Shown: positions 8,935 to 18,783 of the stretch, piece by piece
How positions within the stretch are numbered: position 1 is the stretch's first letter
Layout: every line of letters begins with the position of its first letter
DNA from: Bacteroides faecium
GTDB taxonomy: Bacteria > Bacteroidota > Bacteroidia > Bacteroidales > Bacteroidaceae
DNA: 64,000 bases
Direction of reading: 5' to 3'
Assembly (NCBI RefSeq): GCF_012113595.1
Contig: NZ_CP050831.1
Location: 806,001 to 870,000 of the forward strand
Notes under the pieces: model-generated
Database searches by the model: none
What the model was told of the DNA's origin: nothing
The model's input: only the letters and a program-made list of their open reading frames with translations
Translations under genes and position numbers: made by a program

Positions 8935-10020
8935 ATGGAACATATTGGCAAAATTGTCGCATTTCTGATACTGGCTATCAACGCTTTCTTTGTGGGAATG
9001 TTGATATTAAGCGCGTATAGCCCCTATCTCAGTCCCAAAGCAACCCCGTTTGCTTCCAGCCTCGGACTTGCGTTCCCTATATTTCTGACTGTCAACTTCC
9101 TGTTTTTGGTCTTTTGGGCATTTATCAATTATCGTTATGCGTTATTGCCCATTATCGGTTTTCTCGTTTGTATTCCGCAAATACGGACTTATATTCCTTT
9201 CAATTCCACTACGAAAACGATACCGGAAGGGAGTATCAAGCTGCTGTCCTACAATATAATGAGTTTTAATAACCTGGAAAAGAAGGACGGGAAGAATCCT
9301 ATCCTGTCCTACCTGGCGAACAGTAAAGCCGATATTATCTGCCTGCAGGAATACAATACAGCCACCAACAAAAAATTCCTGACGGAGCAGGACGTGAAAA
9401 AAGCACTGAAAGCCTATCCCTACCAGTCTATCCTTCAACAAGGAAGAGGAGAGGTACAGCTTGCCTGTTTTTCCAAATTCCCCATACTTTCGGCACGTCC
9501 CATCAAGTACGAAAGCACTTATAACGGTTCCATGAGATATGTACTGAATGTAAACAACGACACGATTACATTGATTAACAACCATCTGGAATCCAACAAA
9601 CTCACCAAGGAAGACAGAGGAATCTACGAAGACATGATAAAAGACCCGAATGCGCGAAAGGTGAAAACCGGACTCCGGCAACTGGTAAAGAAGCTGGCGG
9701 AAGCATCGGCTATCCGTGCGTCACAAGCGGACTCCGTAGCCAGATATGTAGCGGAAAGCAAATATCCGAGCATTATTGCGTGCGGTGACTTCAACGACGG
9801 TTCTATCTCGTACACGCACCGTATCCTTACCCAAAAGTTGGACGACGCATTTACCCACTCCGGCAAGGGGTTGGGCATCTCTTATAATCAGAACAAGTTC
9901 TATTTCCGAATCGACAATATCCTGATAAGCCCCAACCTGAAAGCTTATAATTGCACCGTAGACCGGTCTATCAAAGCTTCCGACCACTATCCTATCTGGT
10001 GCTATATCAGCAAGCGATAA
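8935..10020 (+). CDS. Endonuclease/exonuclease/phosphatase-fold protein, membrane-anchored
   Basis: About 361 residues. The N-terminal 100 residues hold three hydrophobic segments and should anchor the protein. The rest is an EEP-superfamily domain (PF03372) with its metal and catalytic motifs: LLSYNIMSFN, DIICLQEY, NNHLESNK, ACGDFND near the second half and the final SDHYPIW. The superfamily hydrolyses phosphodiesters or phosphomonoesters (nucleic acids, phospholipids, inositol phosphates); with a membrane anchor a lipid or extracytoplasmic substrate is plausible but unproven. ATG 8935 is preferred over an upstream in-frame TTG at 8911 because it follows a purine-rich stretch right after the rhomboid stop. 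Operon with the two rhomboids and the downstream peptidase. Confidence 0.88.
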   Translation: MEHIGKIVAFLILAINAFFVGMLILSAYSPYLSPKATPFASSLGLAFPIFLTVNFLFLVFWAFINYRYALLPIIGFLVCIPQIRTYIPFNSTTKTIPEGSIKLLSYNIMSFNNLEKKDGKNPILSYLANSKADIICLQEYNTATNKKFLTEQDVKKALKAYPYQSILQQGRGEVQLACFSKFPILSARPIKYESTYNGSMRYVLNVNNDTITLINNHLESNKLTKEDRGIYEDMIKDPNARKVKTGLRQLVKKLAEASAIRASQADSVARYVAESKYPSIIACGDFNDGSISYTHRILTQKLDDAFTHSGKGLGISYNQNKFYFRIDNILISPNLKAYNCTVDRSIKASDHYPIWCYISKR

Positions 10021-10048
10021 GAACTGTAAACTCTAATATAAAACACTT

Positions 10049-12136
10049 ATGATGATTAAAAAAACACTAACCATTTTAGCAGTAAGTTGTATGATGTACT
10101 CCTGTGCTACGAAAACAGAAAGCAATCCTTTCTTTACAGAGTTTCAAACCGAGTATGGTGTCCCGGCTTTCGACAAGATTAAACTGGAACACTACGAACC
10201 TGCCTTCCTGAAAGGTATCGAAGAGCAGAACCAAAATATAGAAGCTATCATCGAAAGCCCGGAAGTCCCGACTTTCGACAATACGATTGTAGCCTTGGAT
10301 AACAGCGCACCTATCCTTGACCGCGTAAGCGCTATCTTCTTCAATATGACAGATGCGGAAACAACCGACGCCCTCACCGAACTTTCCATGAAGATGGCTC
10401 CGGTTCTTTCGGAACACGAGGATAACATTTCCCTGAACGAAAAACTTTTCAAGCGTGTGAACGACGTGTACTTGCAGAAAGACTCATTGAACCTGACAAC
10501 GGAACAGGCACGTCTGCTGGACAAAACTTATAAGAGATTTGTCCGCTCGGGAGCCAACCTCAGCGCAGAGAAGCAAGCCCGTCTCCGTGAAATCAACAAG
10601 GAGCTTTCCACACTCGGCATCACTTTCAGCAACAATATATTGAACGAGAATAACGCTTTCCAACTTTTCGTTGATAAAGAGGAAGATTTGGCCGGACTGC
10701 CCGAATGGTTTCGCCAAAGCGCAGCCGAAGAAGCGAAAGCAGCCGGACAACCGGGCAAATGGCTGTTCACCCTGCACAATGCCAGCCGCCTGCCTTTCCT
10801 GCAATATTCAGAAAACCGTCCACTCCGCGAACAGATGTACAAAGCCTATATCAACCGGGGTAACAACAACAATAATAACGACAATAAAGAGAATATCCGC
10901 AAAATCGTTTCTCTCCGTCTGGAAAAAGCGAATTTATTAGGTTTCGACTGCTACGCCAACTTCGTCCTGGACGAAACAATGGCGAAGAACGCCACCAACG
11001 TTATGGAACTTCTGAACAATCTCTGGAGCTATGCACTGCCGAAAGCGAAAGCAGAAGCTACCGAACTTCAGAAATTAATGGACAAAGAAGGCAAAGGCGA
11101 AAAGCTGGAAGCATGGGACTGGTGGTATTACACCGAGAAACTGCGGAAAGAGAAATACAACCTGTCCGAAGAAGACACAAAACCCTACTTCAAACTGGAA
11201 AACGTACGCGAAGGCGCATTTGCCGTAGCCAACAAACTATACGGAATCACCCTGACCAAACTCGAAGGCATCCCGACCTATCACCCTGACGTAGAAGTCT
11301 TTGAAGTAAAAGACGCAGATGGTTCACAACTCGGAATCTTCTATGTAGACTATTTCCCGCGTGCCGGCAAAAGTGGCGGCGCATGGATGAGCAACTACCG
11401 CGAACAACAGGGAGCTACCCGTCCGCTAGTATGCAACGTCTGCAGCTTCACCAAACCGGTAGGCGACACTCCTTCCCTGCTGACAATGGACGAAGTAGAG
11501 ACATTGTTCCACGAATTCGGTCACGGTCTGCACGGTCTGCTGACAAAATGCGAATACAAAGGAACGTCCGGCACAAACGTAGTGCGCGATTTTGTAGAGC
11601 TTCCTTCCCAAATCAACGAGCACTGGGCTACCGAACCGGAAGTACTGAAAATGTATGCCAAACATTATCAGACAGGAGAAGCAATCCCCGATGAAATCAT
11701 CGAAAAGATACTGGAACAAAAGACCTTCAACCAAGGCTTCATGACTACGGAACTGTTGGCCGCCGCCATCCTCGACATGGACTTGCACACTGTGACAGAT
11801 GTAAAGAATATGGATATACTTTCTTTCGAGAAAGAAGCCATGGGCAAGCTCGGTCTTATCCCCGAAATAGCCCCCCGTTACCGTGTCACTTACTTCAATC
11901 ATATCATTGGCGGATACGCTGCTGGATATTATAGCTACCTGTGGGCGAATGTACTGGACAACGACGCTTTCGAAGCCTTCAAAGAACACGGAATCTTTGA
12001 TAAGAATACCGCCGACCTGTTCCGCTACAACGTATTGGAGAAGGGGGACAGCGAAGACCCGATGGTACTTTACAAGAATTTCCGCGGAGCAGAGCCGAGC
12101 CTGGAACCACTGCTGAAAAACAGAGGAATGAAATAA
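10049..12136 (+). CDS. dcp: M3-family peptidyl-dipeptidase, lipoprotein
   Basis: Zinc metallopeptidase of family M3 (Dcp/thimet oligopeptidase type) that trims short peptides. The 695-residue protein carries the zinc motif HEFGH at 488-492 within TLFHEFGHGLHGLL, with the third ligand Glu expected about 25 residues later in the RDFVELPSQINEHW block. The C-terminal signature FNHIIGGYAAGYYSYLWA shapes the substrate cleft. The N-terminus (VSCMMYSCATK) looks like a lipoprotein signal with a Cys, so the enzyme is probably periplasmic or membrane-anchored rather than cytosolic. It is the last gene of the rhomboid-EEP operon and is followed by a hairpin at 12147-12177. Length agrees with bacterial Dcp. 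Confidence 0.92.
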   Translation: MMIKKTLTILAVSCMMYSCATKTESNPFFTEFQTEYGVPAFDKIKLEHYEPAFLKGIEEQNQNIEAIIESPEVPTFDNTIVALDNSAPILDRVSAIFFNMTDAETTDALTELSMKMAPVLSEHEDNISLNEKLFKRVNDVYLQKDSLNLTTEQARLLDKTYKRFVRSGANLSAEKQARLREINKELSTLGITFSNNILNENNAFQLFVDKEEDLAGLPEWFRQSAAEEAKAAGQPGKWLFTLHNASRLPFLQYSENRPLREQMYKAYINRGNNNNNNDNKENIRKIVSLRLEKANLLGFDCYANFVLDETMAKNATNVMELLNNLWSYALPKAKAEATELQKLMDKEGKGEKLEAWDWWYYTEKLRKEKYNLSEEDTKPYFKLENVREGAFAVANKLYGITLTKLEGIPTYHPDVEVFEVKDADGSQLGIFYVDYFPRAGKSGGAWMSNYREQQGATRPLVCNVCSFTKPVGDTPSLLTMDEVETLFHEFGHGLHGLLTKCEYKGTSGTNVVRDFVELPSQINEHWATEPEVLKMYAKHYQTGEAIPDEIIEKILEQKTFNQGFMTTELLAAAILDMDLHTVTDVKNMDILSFEKEAMGKLGLIPEIAPRYRVTYFNHIIGGYAAGYYSYLWANVLDNDAFEAFKEHGIFDKNTADLFRYNVLEKGDSEDPMVLYKNFRGAEPSLEPLLKNRGMK

Positions 12137-12146
12137 TTCTGCAAAA

Positions 12147-12177
12147 AAGCCCTTAAACATCAAATATTTGAGGGCTT
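12147..12177 (+). terminator. Terminator-like hairpin after dcp
   Basis: An 11-bp stem AAGCCCTTAAA / TTTGAGGGCTT with one G-U pair, about 10 bp after the stop codon. The following tail is only moderately T-rich. Confidence 0.65.
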
Positions 12178-12203
12178 CTTACATATAAATGTGAAAAAAA
12201 AAC

Positions 12204-12211
12204 TATATTTG
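12204..12211 (+). promoter_or_regulatory. -7 box of the secDF promoter
   Basis: TATATTTG is an exact TAnnTTTG match; the predicted leader is about 85 nt. No good -33 box is visible. Confidence 0.5.
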
Positions 12212-12301
12212 CAGCCTTGTATGCGGCAAAAAGGACTTGTGTACGACAGAATTTAACTGAAAATTAAATTAAAAAAGTAATCATCATAAATTAAAAGTAA
12301 A

Positions 12302-15300
12302 ATGCAAAACAAAGGATTTGTAAAGGTTTTTGCGGTATTACTCACGCTGGTATGCGTGTTCTACCTCTCCTTCTCCTTCGTAACACGCCATTATACCAAC
12401 AAGGCGAAAGAAATTGCGAACGGCGACCCGAAAGTAGAACAGGACTACCTCGACTCTCTCTCCAATGAGAAAGTAATGCTGTGGAACTGGACGCTGAAAC
12501 AATGTCGTGAGATGGAAATTAGTTTAGGTCTGGACCTAAAGGGTGGTATGAACGTTATCCTTGAAGTTTCCGTGCCTGATGTTATTAAAGCGTTGGCAGA
12601 CAACAAGCCGGATGAAGCTTTCAACAAAGCACTGGCAGAAGCCGCCAAACAAGCTGTCAACAGCCAGGATGATATCATCACCCTGTTTGTCAGAGAATAC
12701 CACAAAGTTGCTCCGGACGCAAAACTTTCCGAACTCTTCGCAACACAACAGTTGAAAGACAAAATCAACCAGAAATCATCGGATGCAGAAGTTGAAAAAG
12801 TGCTGAGAGCAGAAGTAAAAGCTGCAGTTGAAAACTCATTCAACGTACTCCGTACCCGTATCGACCGTTTTGGTGTTGTTCAGCCGAACATCCAGAGCCT
12901 GGAAGACAAAATGGGACGTATCATGGTGGAACTTCCGGGTATCAAAGAACCGGAACGTGTGAGAAAACTTCTCCAAGGTTCTGCCAACCTCGAATTCTGG
13001 GAAACCTATACAGCTAAAGAAGTTCTTCCTGCCATGCAATCTGCTGACGCAAAATTGCGTGCAGTATTGGCTGAAGAAACAACTGCTGATGGGGATACAA
13101 TCGAAGCCGCAGTCCTCACCGAAGCTACTCCGGTTGAGAAAAAAGCCGTAAGCGCTGCCGACAGCCTTGCAGCCGCCTTGAAAGGTGACGCAGCCGCTGA
13201 AGACAAATCTGCCACCAACATGGAAGAAATTAAAAAGCAATATCCTTTGTTGTCTATCCTTCAGTTGAACTCTAGCGGACAAGGTCCTGTTATCGGTTAT
13301 GCCAACTACAAAGATACTGCCGACATCAACAAGTATCTGGCTATGCCGGAAGTCAAAGCAGAGCTTCCCAAAGACCTTAGTTTGAAATGGGGTGTATCTG
13401 CCGCTGACTTTGACAAGAAAAAGCAGACATTCGAATTATACGCCATCAAAGTAACAGAACGCAATGGCAAAGCTCCGTTGGAAGGTGATGTTGTCACAGA
13501 TGCAAAAGATGAATTTAACCAATACAGCAAACCGGTAGTTACCATGGCAATGAACAATGACGGTGCACGTCGTTGGGCACAGTTGACCAAACAGAACATA
13601 GGTCGCGCCATTGCTATCGTATTGGACAATTATGTATATTCCGCACCGAACGTAAATACAGAAATTACCGGTGGACGTTCTGAAATCTCCGGAAACTTTA
13701 CACCGGAACAGACCAAGGACTTGGCAAACGTATTGAAATCCGGTAAGATGCCGGCTCCGGCCCACATCGTACAGGAAGATATCGTTGGTCCGTCACTGGG
13801 TCAGGAATCCATCAACGCAGGGGTTTTCTCATTCGTTGTAGCCCTGATTCTGTTGATGGTTTACATGTGCTCCATGTATGGTTTCATTCCGGGTATGGTT
13901 GCCAACGGAGCATTGATTCTCAACTTCTTCTTCACGCTGGGTATTCTTTCGTCTTTCCAAGCCGCACTGACAATGTCCGGTATCGCCGGTATGGTATTGT
14001 CACTGGGTATGGCAGTGGATGCGAACGTACTTATCTATGAACGTACCAAAGAAGAGCTTCGTGCAGGCAAGGGAGTGAAGAAAGCACTTGCAGACGGTTA
14101 TTCCAATGCATTCTCGGCTATCTTCGACTCTAACTTGACGTCTATCATCACAGGTATCATCCTGTTCAACTTCGGTACTGGTCCGATTCGTGGTTTTGCT
14201 ACGACATTGATTATCGGTATCTTGGTATCCTTCTTTACTGCTGTATTCATGACTCGTATAGTTTACGAACACTTCATGAACAAAGACAAGTGGTTGAACC
14301 TGACATTTACAACCAAGATTTCAAAGAACCTGATGACCAATACGCATTTCGATTTCATGGGAACCAATAAGAAATCCATGATTATCGTAGGTGCAGTCAT
14401 CATCGTTTGCATCGGTTCGTTTGCTATCCGCGGTTTGAGCCAGAGTATCGACTTCACCGGTGGACGTAACTTCAAGGTACAGTTCGAGAACCCGGTTGAG
14501 CCGGAACAAGTTCGTGAACTGATTGCCAGCAAGTTCGGCGATGCCAACGTAAGTGTTATCGCTATCGGTACAGACAAGAAAACAGTACGTATCAGCACGA
14601 ACTACCGCATCGAAGATGAAGGTAACAATGTAGACTCTGAAATCGAAGCATACTTGTATGAAACGCTGAAACCAGTACTGACACAAAACATTTCTCTGGC
14701 TACGTTCATCGACCGTGATAATCACACAGGCGGTAGTATCGTAAGTTCACAGAAAGTAGGTCCGAGTATCGCAGACGATATCAAGACAGGCGCTATCTAC
14801 TCCGTAGTATTGGCACTGCTCGCTATCGGCTTGTATATCCTGCTCCGTTTCCGCAACATTGCTTACAGTATCGGTTCTATCGTAGCTTTGAGTTGTGACA
14901 CCATTATGATTATCGGTGCCTACTCACTGTTCTGGGGTATCCTGCCGTTCTCTCTGGAAATCGACCAGACATTCATCGGTGCTATCCTGACGGCTATCGG
15001 TTACTCTATTAATGACAAGGTGGTAATCTTCGACCGTGTGCGCGAGTTCTTCGGCCTGTACCCGAAACGTGACAAGCGCGTGTTGTTCAACGACTCGCTG
15101 AACACTACACTGGCCCGTACCATTAATACATCATTGAGTACATTAATCGTGTTGCTGTGTATCTTCATCCTCGGTGGTGACTCAATCCGCAGCTTCGCAT
15201 TCGCAATGATTCTCGGTGTGGTTATCGGTACATTGTCTTCACTGTTCATTGCATCTCCGATTGCATACAACATGATGAAGAACAAAAAAGTCGTAGTACC

Positions 15301-15316
15301 CGCTACGGAAGAATAA
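12302..15316 (+). CDS. secDF: Protein translocase subunit SecDF (fused SecD-SecF)
   Basis: Inner-membrane RND-type accessory of the Sec translocon that uses the proton gradient to help export proteins. At 1004 residues it is the SecD-SecF fusion normal for Bacteroidota. The SecD half has a first membrane helix (about 8-25), the block LGLDLKGGMNVILEV, a large periplasmic domain with an Ala/Glu-rich, low-conservation insertion (about 235-300), and helices after GPSLGQESINAG, including GMAVDANVLIYERTKEEL. The SecF half starts near residue 680 with IDFTGGRNF, followed by GPSIADDIKTGAIYSV, AIGYSINDKVVIFDRVRE and NTSLSTLIVLL. It stands alone between terminators with its own promoter. Confidence 0.97.
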   Translation: MQNKGFVKVFAVLLTLVCVFYLSFSFVTRHYTNKAKEIANGDPKVEQDYLDSLSNEKVMLWNWTLKQCREMEISLGLDLKGGMNVILEVSVPDVIKALADNKPDEAFNKALAEAAKQAVNSQDDIITLFVREYHKVAPDAKLSELFATQQLKDKINQKSSDAEVEKVLRAEVKAAVENSFNVLRTRIDRFGVVQPNIQSLEDKMGRIMVELPGIKEPERVRKLLQGSANLEFWETYTAKEVLPAMQSADAKLRAVLAEETTADGDTIEAAVLTEATPVEKKAVSAADSLAAALKGDAAAEDKSATNMEEIKKQYPLLSILQLNSSGQGPVIGYANYKDTADINKYLAMPEVKAELPKDLSLKWGVSAADFDKKKQTFELYAIKVTERNGKAPLEGDVVTDAKDEFNQYSKPVVTMAMNNDGARRWAQLTKQNIGRAIAIVLDNYVYSAPNVNTEITGGRSEISGNFTPEQTKDLANVLKSGKMPAPAHIVQEDIVGPSLGQESINAGVFSFVVALILLMVYMCSMYGFIPGMVANGALILNFFFTLGILSSFQAALTMSGIAGMVLSLGMAVDANVLIYERTKEELRAGKGVKKALADGYSNAFSAIFDSNLTSIITGIILFNFGTGPIRGFATTLIIGILVSFFTAVFMTRIVYEHFMNKDKWLNLTFTTKISKNLMTNTHFDFMGTNKKSMIIVGAVIIVCIGSFAIRGLSQSIDFTGGRNFKVQFENPVEPEQVRELIASKFGDANVSVIAIGTDKKTVRISTNYRIEDEGNNVDSEIEAYLYETLKPVLTQNISLATFIDRDNHTGGSIVSSQKVGPSIADDIKTGAIYSVVLALLAIGLYILLRFRNIAYSIGSIVALSCDTIMIIGAYSLFWGILPFSLEIDQTFIGAILTAIGYSINDKVVIFDRVREFFGLYPKRDKRVLFNDSLNTTLARTINTSLSTLIVLLCIFILGGDSIRSFAFAMILGVVIGTLSSLFIASPIAYNMMKNKKVVVPATEE

Positions 15317-15332
15317 TAAAGTCCAGAAATAG

Positions 15333-15369
15333 AAAAAGCCTCTTCCGAACATCCGGAAGAGGCTTTTTT
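15333..15369 (+). terminator. Intrinsic terminator of secDF
   Basis: Perfect 15-bp stem including GCCTCTTCCG / CGGAAGAGGC, six-base loop, T-run at the end. Confidence 0.92.
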
Positions 15370-15494
15370 CTATTGATTATTAAAACAAATAGAAGCTATA
15401 AGACGTTAATCTTAAAAGAAGCCATTGTAAAACTTAAAACTTGATACAGCATGAAAGCCTACAACACAACTTCCCACAGATTCTTCTTTTGTAG

Positions 15495-15566
15495 TAGCCT
15501 CGAGGGGAATCGAACCCCTATCTAAAGTTTAGGAAACTTCTATTCTATCCGTTGAACTACAAGGCC
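15495..15566 (-). tRNA. tRNA-Arg (anticodon CCT)
   Basis: On the minus strand a 72-nt cloverleaf can be drawn: acceptor GGCCTTG / CGAGGCT with two G-U pairs and discriminator A; D arm GTTC / GAAT; anticodon stem GAAGT / ACTTT with loop TTCCTAA giving anticodon CCT (reads AGG); T arm AGGGG / CCCCT with TTCGATT. The CCA end is not encoded. It is flanked upstream by a promoter-like pair of boxes. Confidence 0.93.
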
Positions 15567-15582
15567 GCTTCAAATTTGTTTG

Positions 15583-15613
15583 CAAAGATAACGGTTTCTG
15601 TCGATTTAGCAAG
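15583..15613 (-). promoter_or_regulatory. Putative promoter of tRNA-Arg
   Basis: Minus-strand -7 TATCTTTG (15590-15583) and CTTG as near-consensus -33 (15613-15610) with a 19-bp spacer, placed about 10 bp before the mature tRNA 5' end. Confidence 0.55.
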
Positions 15614-15683
15614 AATAAAAATACAGGTTCCTTTCAGATATTCCAAATATTTAGCGTCAATAGGACAATAAAGTTCGTTTTAT

Positions 15684-15714
15684 TTTGATAATTCGATTAA
15701 CTTTCCGACCTTTG
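15684..15714 (+). promoter_or_regulatory. Putative promoter of the korAB operon
   Basis: -33 TTTG (15684-15687), 19-bp spacer, -7 GACCTTTG (15707-15714; one mismatch to TAnnTTTG). The predicted start near 15720 excludes the TTG at 15725 as a practical start codon and supports ATG 15770. Confidence 0.6.
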
Positions 15715-15769
15715 CGCTCACAAATTGAAAGTAAAAACAGTTTTTAAATTAAATATAGTAATTAAAGTT

Positions 15770-17620
15770 ATGGCAGACGAAATGATGGTTAAAGAATTGG
15801 AGGAAGTCGTAGTACGTTTCTCCGGCGACTCCGGCGATGGCATGCAGCTGGCCGGCAACATCTTCTCGAACGTGTCGGCTACGGTAGGAAATGACATCTG
15901 TACATTCCCCGACTACCCGGCAGACATCCGCGCCCCGCAAGGTTCGCTGACCGGTGTTTCCGGTTTCCAGGTACACATCGGCGCCGGACAAGTTTACACT
16001 CCCGGAGACCGTTGCCACGTATTAGTAGCAATGAACCCTTCCGCACTGAAAACACAAATCAAATTCTGTAAACCGCAAGGACTTATCATCACCGACTCCG
16101 ACTCATTCGAAGCCAGAGATTTGGAAAAGGCACAATTCAAGACTGACAATCCTTTCGAAGAACTGGGCATCAAGCAGGAAGTACTCGAAGTCCCCATCTC
16201 TTCCATGTGCAAAGAGAGCTTGAAGGACTCGGGACTGGACAATAAATCAGCACTCCGTTGCAAAAACATGTTTGCGCTGGGACTGGTATGCTGGTTGTTC
16301 AACCGCAACCTGGCAGCAGCAGAGAAAATGCTGCGCGAGAAATTCGCCAAGAAACCCGAAATAGCAGAAGCTAACATCAAGGTATTGAACGACGGTTTCA
16401 ACTACGGAGCCAACACGCACGCTTCTGTCTCTACTTACAAAATTGAAAGCAAAGCTCCGAAATCAAAAGGGCTTTATACAGACATTAATGGTAACAAGGC
16501 AACTGCCTACGGATTGATTGCCGCTGCCGAGAAAGCAGGATTGGAACTGTATCTGGGTTCTTACCCTATCACTCCGGCCACCGATATTCTGCACGAATTA
16601 TCCAAACATAAATCATTGGGAGTAAAGACTGTACAATGCGAAGACGAAATCGCAGGTTGTGCTTCTGCTGTCGGTGCTGCTTTTGCCGGTGCTTTGGCAG
16701 TAACTACGACTTCCGGCCCCGGTGTTTGCCTAAAGAGTGAGGCGATGAACCTTGCTGTTATCGGCGAGCTTCCGTTAGTGATTGTCAATGTACAGCGTGG
16801 TGGTCCGTCTACCGGTCTTCCTACTAAATCGGAACAGACCGACTTATTGCAAGCCCTTTACGGACGCAACGGTGAAAGCCCGATGCCTGTAATCGCCGCA
16901 ACATCACCGACCAACTGTTTCGACGCTGCCTATATGGCATGTAAGATTGCCCTGGAACACATGACTCCGGTTGTATTGCTGACCGATGCTTTTGTAGCTA
17001 ACGGTTCTGCCGCATGGAAACTTCCTAACCTGGACGAATATCCTGCTATCAACCCGCCGTATGTGACTCCGGACATGGCAGGCAACTGGACTCCTTACCA
17101 ACGTAATGAAGAAACAGGCGTACGCTATTGGGCTACTCCGGGAACAGAAGGTTTCATGCATCGTATCGGTGGTCTTGAAAAGAGCAACGAAACAGGCGCT
17201 ATCTCTACCGAACCCGAAAACCACAACAAGATGGTTAACCTTCGCCAAGCCAAAGTGGACAAGATTGCAGACTATATCCCCAAACTTGAAGTGTTGGGCG
17301 ACAAAGACGCAGACTTGCTGATTGTTGGCTGGGGCGGTACTTACGGCCATCTCCGTCTGGCTATGGACTATATGCGTGAACATGGAAAGAAAGTGGCTTT
17401 CGCTCACTTCCAGTACATCAACCCGCTACCAAAGAACACTGCCGACGTATTGCGTAAATATAAGAAAATCGTGGTAGCTGAACAGAATCTGGGACAATTT
17501 GCAGGTTATCTGCGCATGAAAGTGCCCGGATTGAACATCAGCCAGTTCAACCAGGTGAAAGGCCAGCCTTTCGTTACGAGAGAATTGATAGATGCATTTA
17601 CTAAATTATTGGAGGAATAA
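15770..17620 (+). CDS. korA: 2-oxoacid:acceptor oxidoreductase, alpha subunit (gamma-alpha fusion)
   Basis: Subunit of a ferredoxin-type 2-oxoacid oxidoreductase (2-oxoglutarate synthase type) converting a 2-oxoacid and CoA to acyl-CoA, CO2 and reduced acceptor, a core anaerobic reaction in Bacteroides. The 616-residue protein fuses an N-terminal gamma domain (VVVRFSGDSGDGMQLAGNIF, about 1-190) to an alpha pyrimidine-binding domain (from about 210; YPITPATDILHEL, TTSGPGVCLKSEA, QRGGPSTGLPTKSEQ). The C-terminal third has the VGWGGTYGHLR region that binds CoA or closes the active site in relatives. The beta subunit follows after 3 bp. The exact oxoacid cannot be settled; 2-oxoglutarate is the usual annotation. 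Confidence 0.92.
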   Translation: MADEMMVKELEEVVVRFSGDSGDGMQLAGNIFSNVSATVGNDICTFPDYPADIRAPQGSLTGVSGFQVHIGAGQVYTPGDRCHVLVAMNPSALKTQIKFCKPQGLIITDSDSFEARDLEKAQFKTDNPFEELGIKQEVLEVPISSMCKESLKDSGLDNKSALRCKNMFALGLVCWLFNRNLAAAEKMLREKFAKKPEIAEANIKVLNDGFNYGANTHASVSTYKIESKAPKSKGLYTDINGNKATAYGLIAAAEKAGLELYLGSYPITPATDILHELSKHKSLGVKTVQCEDEIAGCASAVGAAFAGALAVTTTSGPGVCLKSEAMNLAVIGELPLVIVNVQRGGPSTGLPTKSEQTDLLQALYGRNGESPMPVIAATSPTNCFDAAYMACKIALEHMTPVVLLTDAFVANGSAAWKLPNLDEYPAINPPYVTPDMAGNWTPYQRNEETGVRYWATPGTEGFMHRIGGLEKSNETGAISTEPENHNKMVNLRQAKVDKIADYIPKLEVLGDKDADLLIVGWGGTYGHLRLAMDYMREHGKKVAFAHFQYINPLPKNTADVLRKYKKIVVAEQNLGQFAGYLRMKVPGLNISQFNQVKGQPFVTRELIDAFTKLLEE

Positions 17621-17623
17621 GAG

Positions 17624-18634
17624 ATGAGCGATAAAGTATATACCGTACAAGATTATAAATCAGGCCAACCTCGCTGGTGTCCGGGATGCGGTGACCACGC
17701 TTTCCTGAATTCACTGCACAAAGCCATGGCCGAACTGGGGGTAGCTCCGCACGATACTGCCGTTATTTCCGGTATCGGTTGTTCTTCCCGTCTGCCTTAC
17801 TACGTAAATACGTATGGTTTCCATACCATTCACGGACGTGCTGCCGCCGTTGCAACGGGAGCCAAAGTAGCTAACCCGAATTTGACTATCTGGCAGATTT
17901 CCGGTGACGGTGACGGCCTGGCAATCGGTGGCAACCACTTCATCCATGCTTTACGCCGTAATATCGACCTGAATATGATTCTGTTGAACAACCGTATCTA
18001 CGGTCTGACAAAAGGACAATATTCACCGACTTCGGAACGTGGACTTGTAACCAAATCATCTCCTTACGGAACAGTAGAAGACCCGTTCCACCCGGCTGAA
18101 CTTGCTTTCGGTGCCCGTGGACGTTTCTTCGCACGCTGTATAGCTGTGGATGGTGCCGCTTCCATCGAAGTATTGAAAGCAGCAGCCAACCATAAGGGTG
18201 CTTCTGTGGTAGAAGTTTTGCAAAACTGCGTTATCTTCAACGACGGAACTCACGCTTCTGTTGCAACGAAAGAAGGACGTGCCAAGAATGCTATTTATCT
18301 GGAACACGGCAAACCGATGCTGTTTGGTGAAAACAAGGAATTCGGATTGATGCAGGAAGGTTTCGGACTGAAAGTAGTGAAACTCGGTGAGAATGGTATC
18401 ACAGAAAAGGATATCCTTATCCACGACGCACACTGCCAGGACAATACGCTTCAATTGAAACTGGCTTTGATGGAAGGTCCCGACTTCCCGATTGCACTGG
18501 GTGTAATCCGTGATGTAGACGCTCCGACGTACAATGATGCTGTTACAGAACAAATCGAGGAAATCAAAGGCAAGAAGAAATATCACAATTTCCAAGAGTT
18601 GTTGATGACTAATGATACTTGGGAAGTGAAGTAA
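17624..18634 (+). CDS. korB: 2-oxoacid:acceptor oxidoreductase, beta subunit
   Basis: TPP-binding catalytic partner of the upstream alpha subunit. The 336-residue protein contains the CPGCG motif near the N-terminus (PRWCPGCGDHAFL) and the thiamine diphosphate motif running from SGDGDGLAIGGNHFIHA to LLNNRIYGLTKGQ. No separate Fe-S ferredoxin domain is visible; the cysteines of CPGCG, C at the ISGIGCSSR segment and later ones may ligate the cluster known in the family. Co-transcribed with the alpha gene (3-bp gap) and closed by a strong terminator at 18655-18699. Confidence 0.93.
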   Translation: MSDKVYTVQDYKSGQPRWCPGCGDHAFLNSLHKAMAELGVAPHDTAVISGIGCSSRLPYYVNTYGFHTIHGRAAAVATGAKVANPNLTIWQISGDGDGLAIGGNHFIHALRRNIDLNMILLNNRIYGLTKGQYSPTSERGLVTKSSPYGTVEDPFHPAELAFGARGRFFARCIAVDGAASIEVLKAAANHKGASVVEVLQNCVIFNDGTHASVATKEGRAKNAIYLEHGKPMLFGENKEFGLMQEGFGLKVVKLGENGITEKDILIHDAHCQDNTLQLKLALMEGPDFPIALGVIRDVDAPTYNDAVTEQIEEIKGKKKYHNFQELLMTNDTWEVK

Positions 18635-18654
18635 TTCACAGTCTACAATAAAAT

Positions 18655-18699
18655 AAAAGATGGAGAAAGAGATTCAATTCCCTTTCTCCATCTTTTTTT
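18655..18699 (+). terminator. Intrinsic terminator of korAB
   Basis: Perfect 15-bp stem containing GATGGAGAAAG / CTTTCTCCATC and a terminal T7. Confidence 0.92.
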
Positions 18700-18783
18700 A
18701 TACTTTGAAATTCATTACTATACCTTTGGGTAAGTATCAGGACAGGTAATCTACTTTTTAGTATTCTCCCCGATTATTCAAGA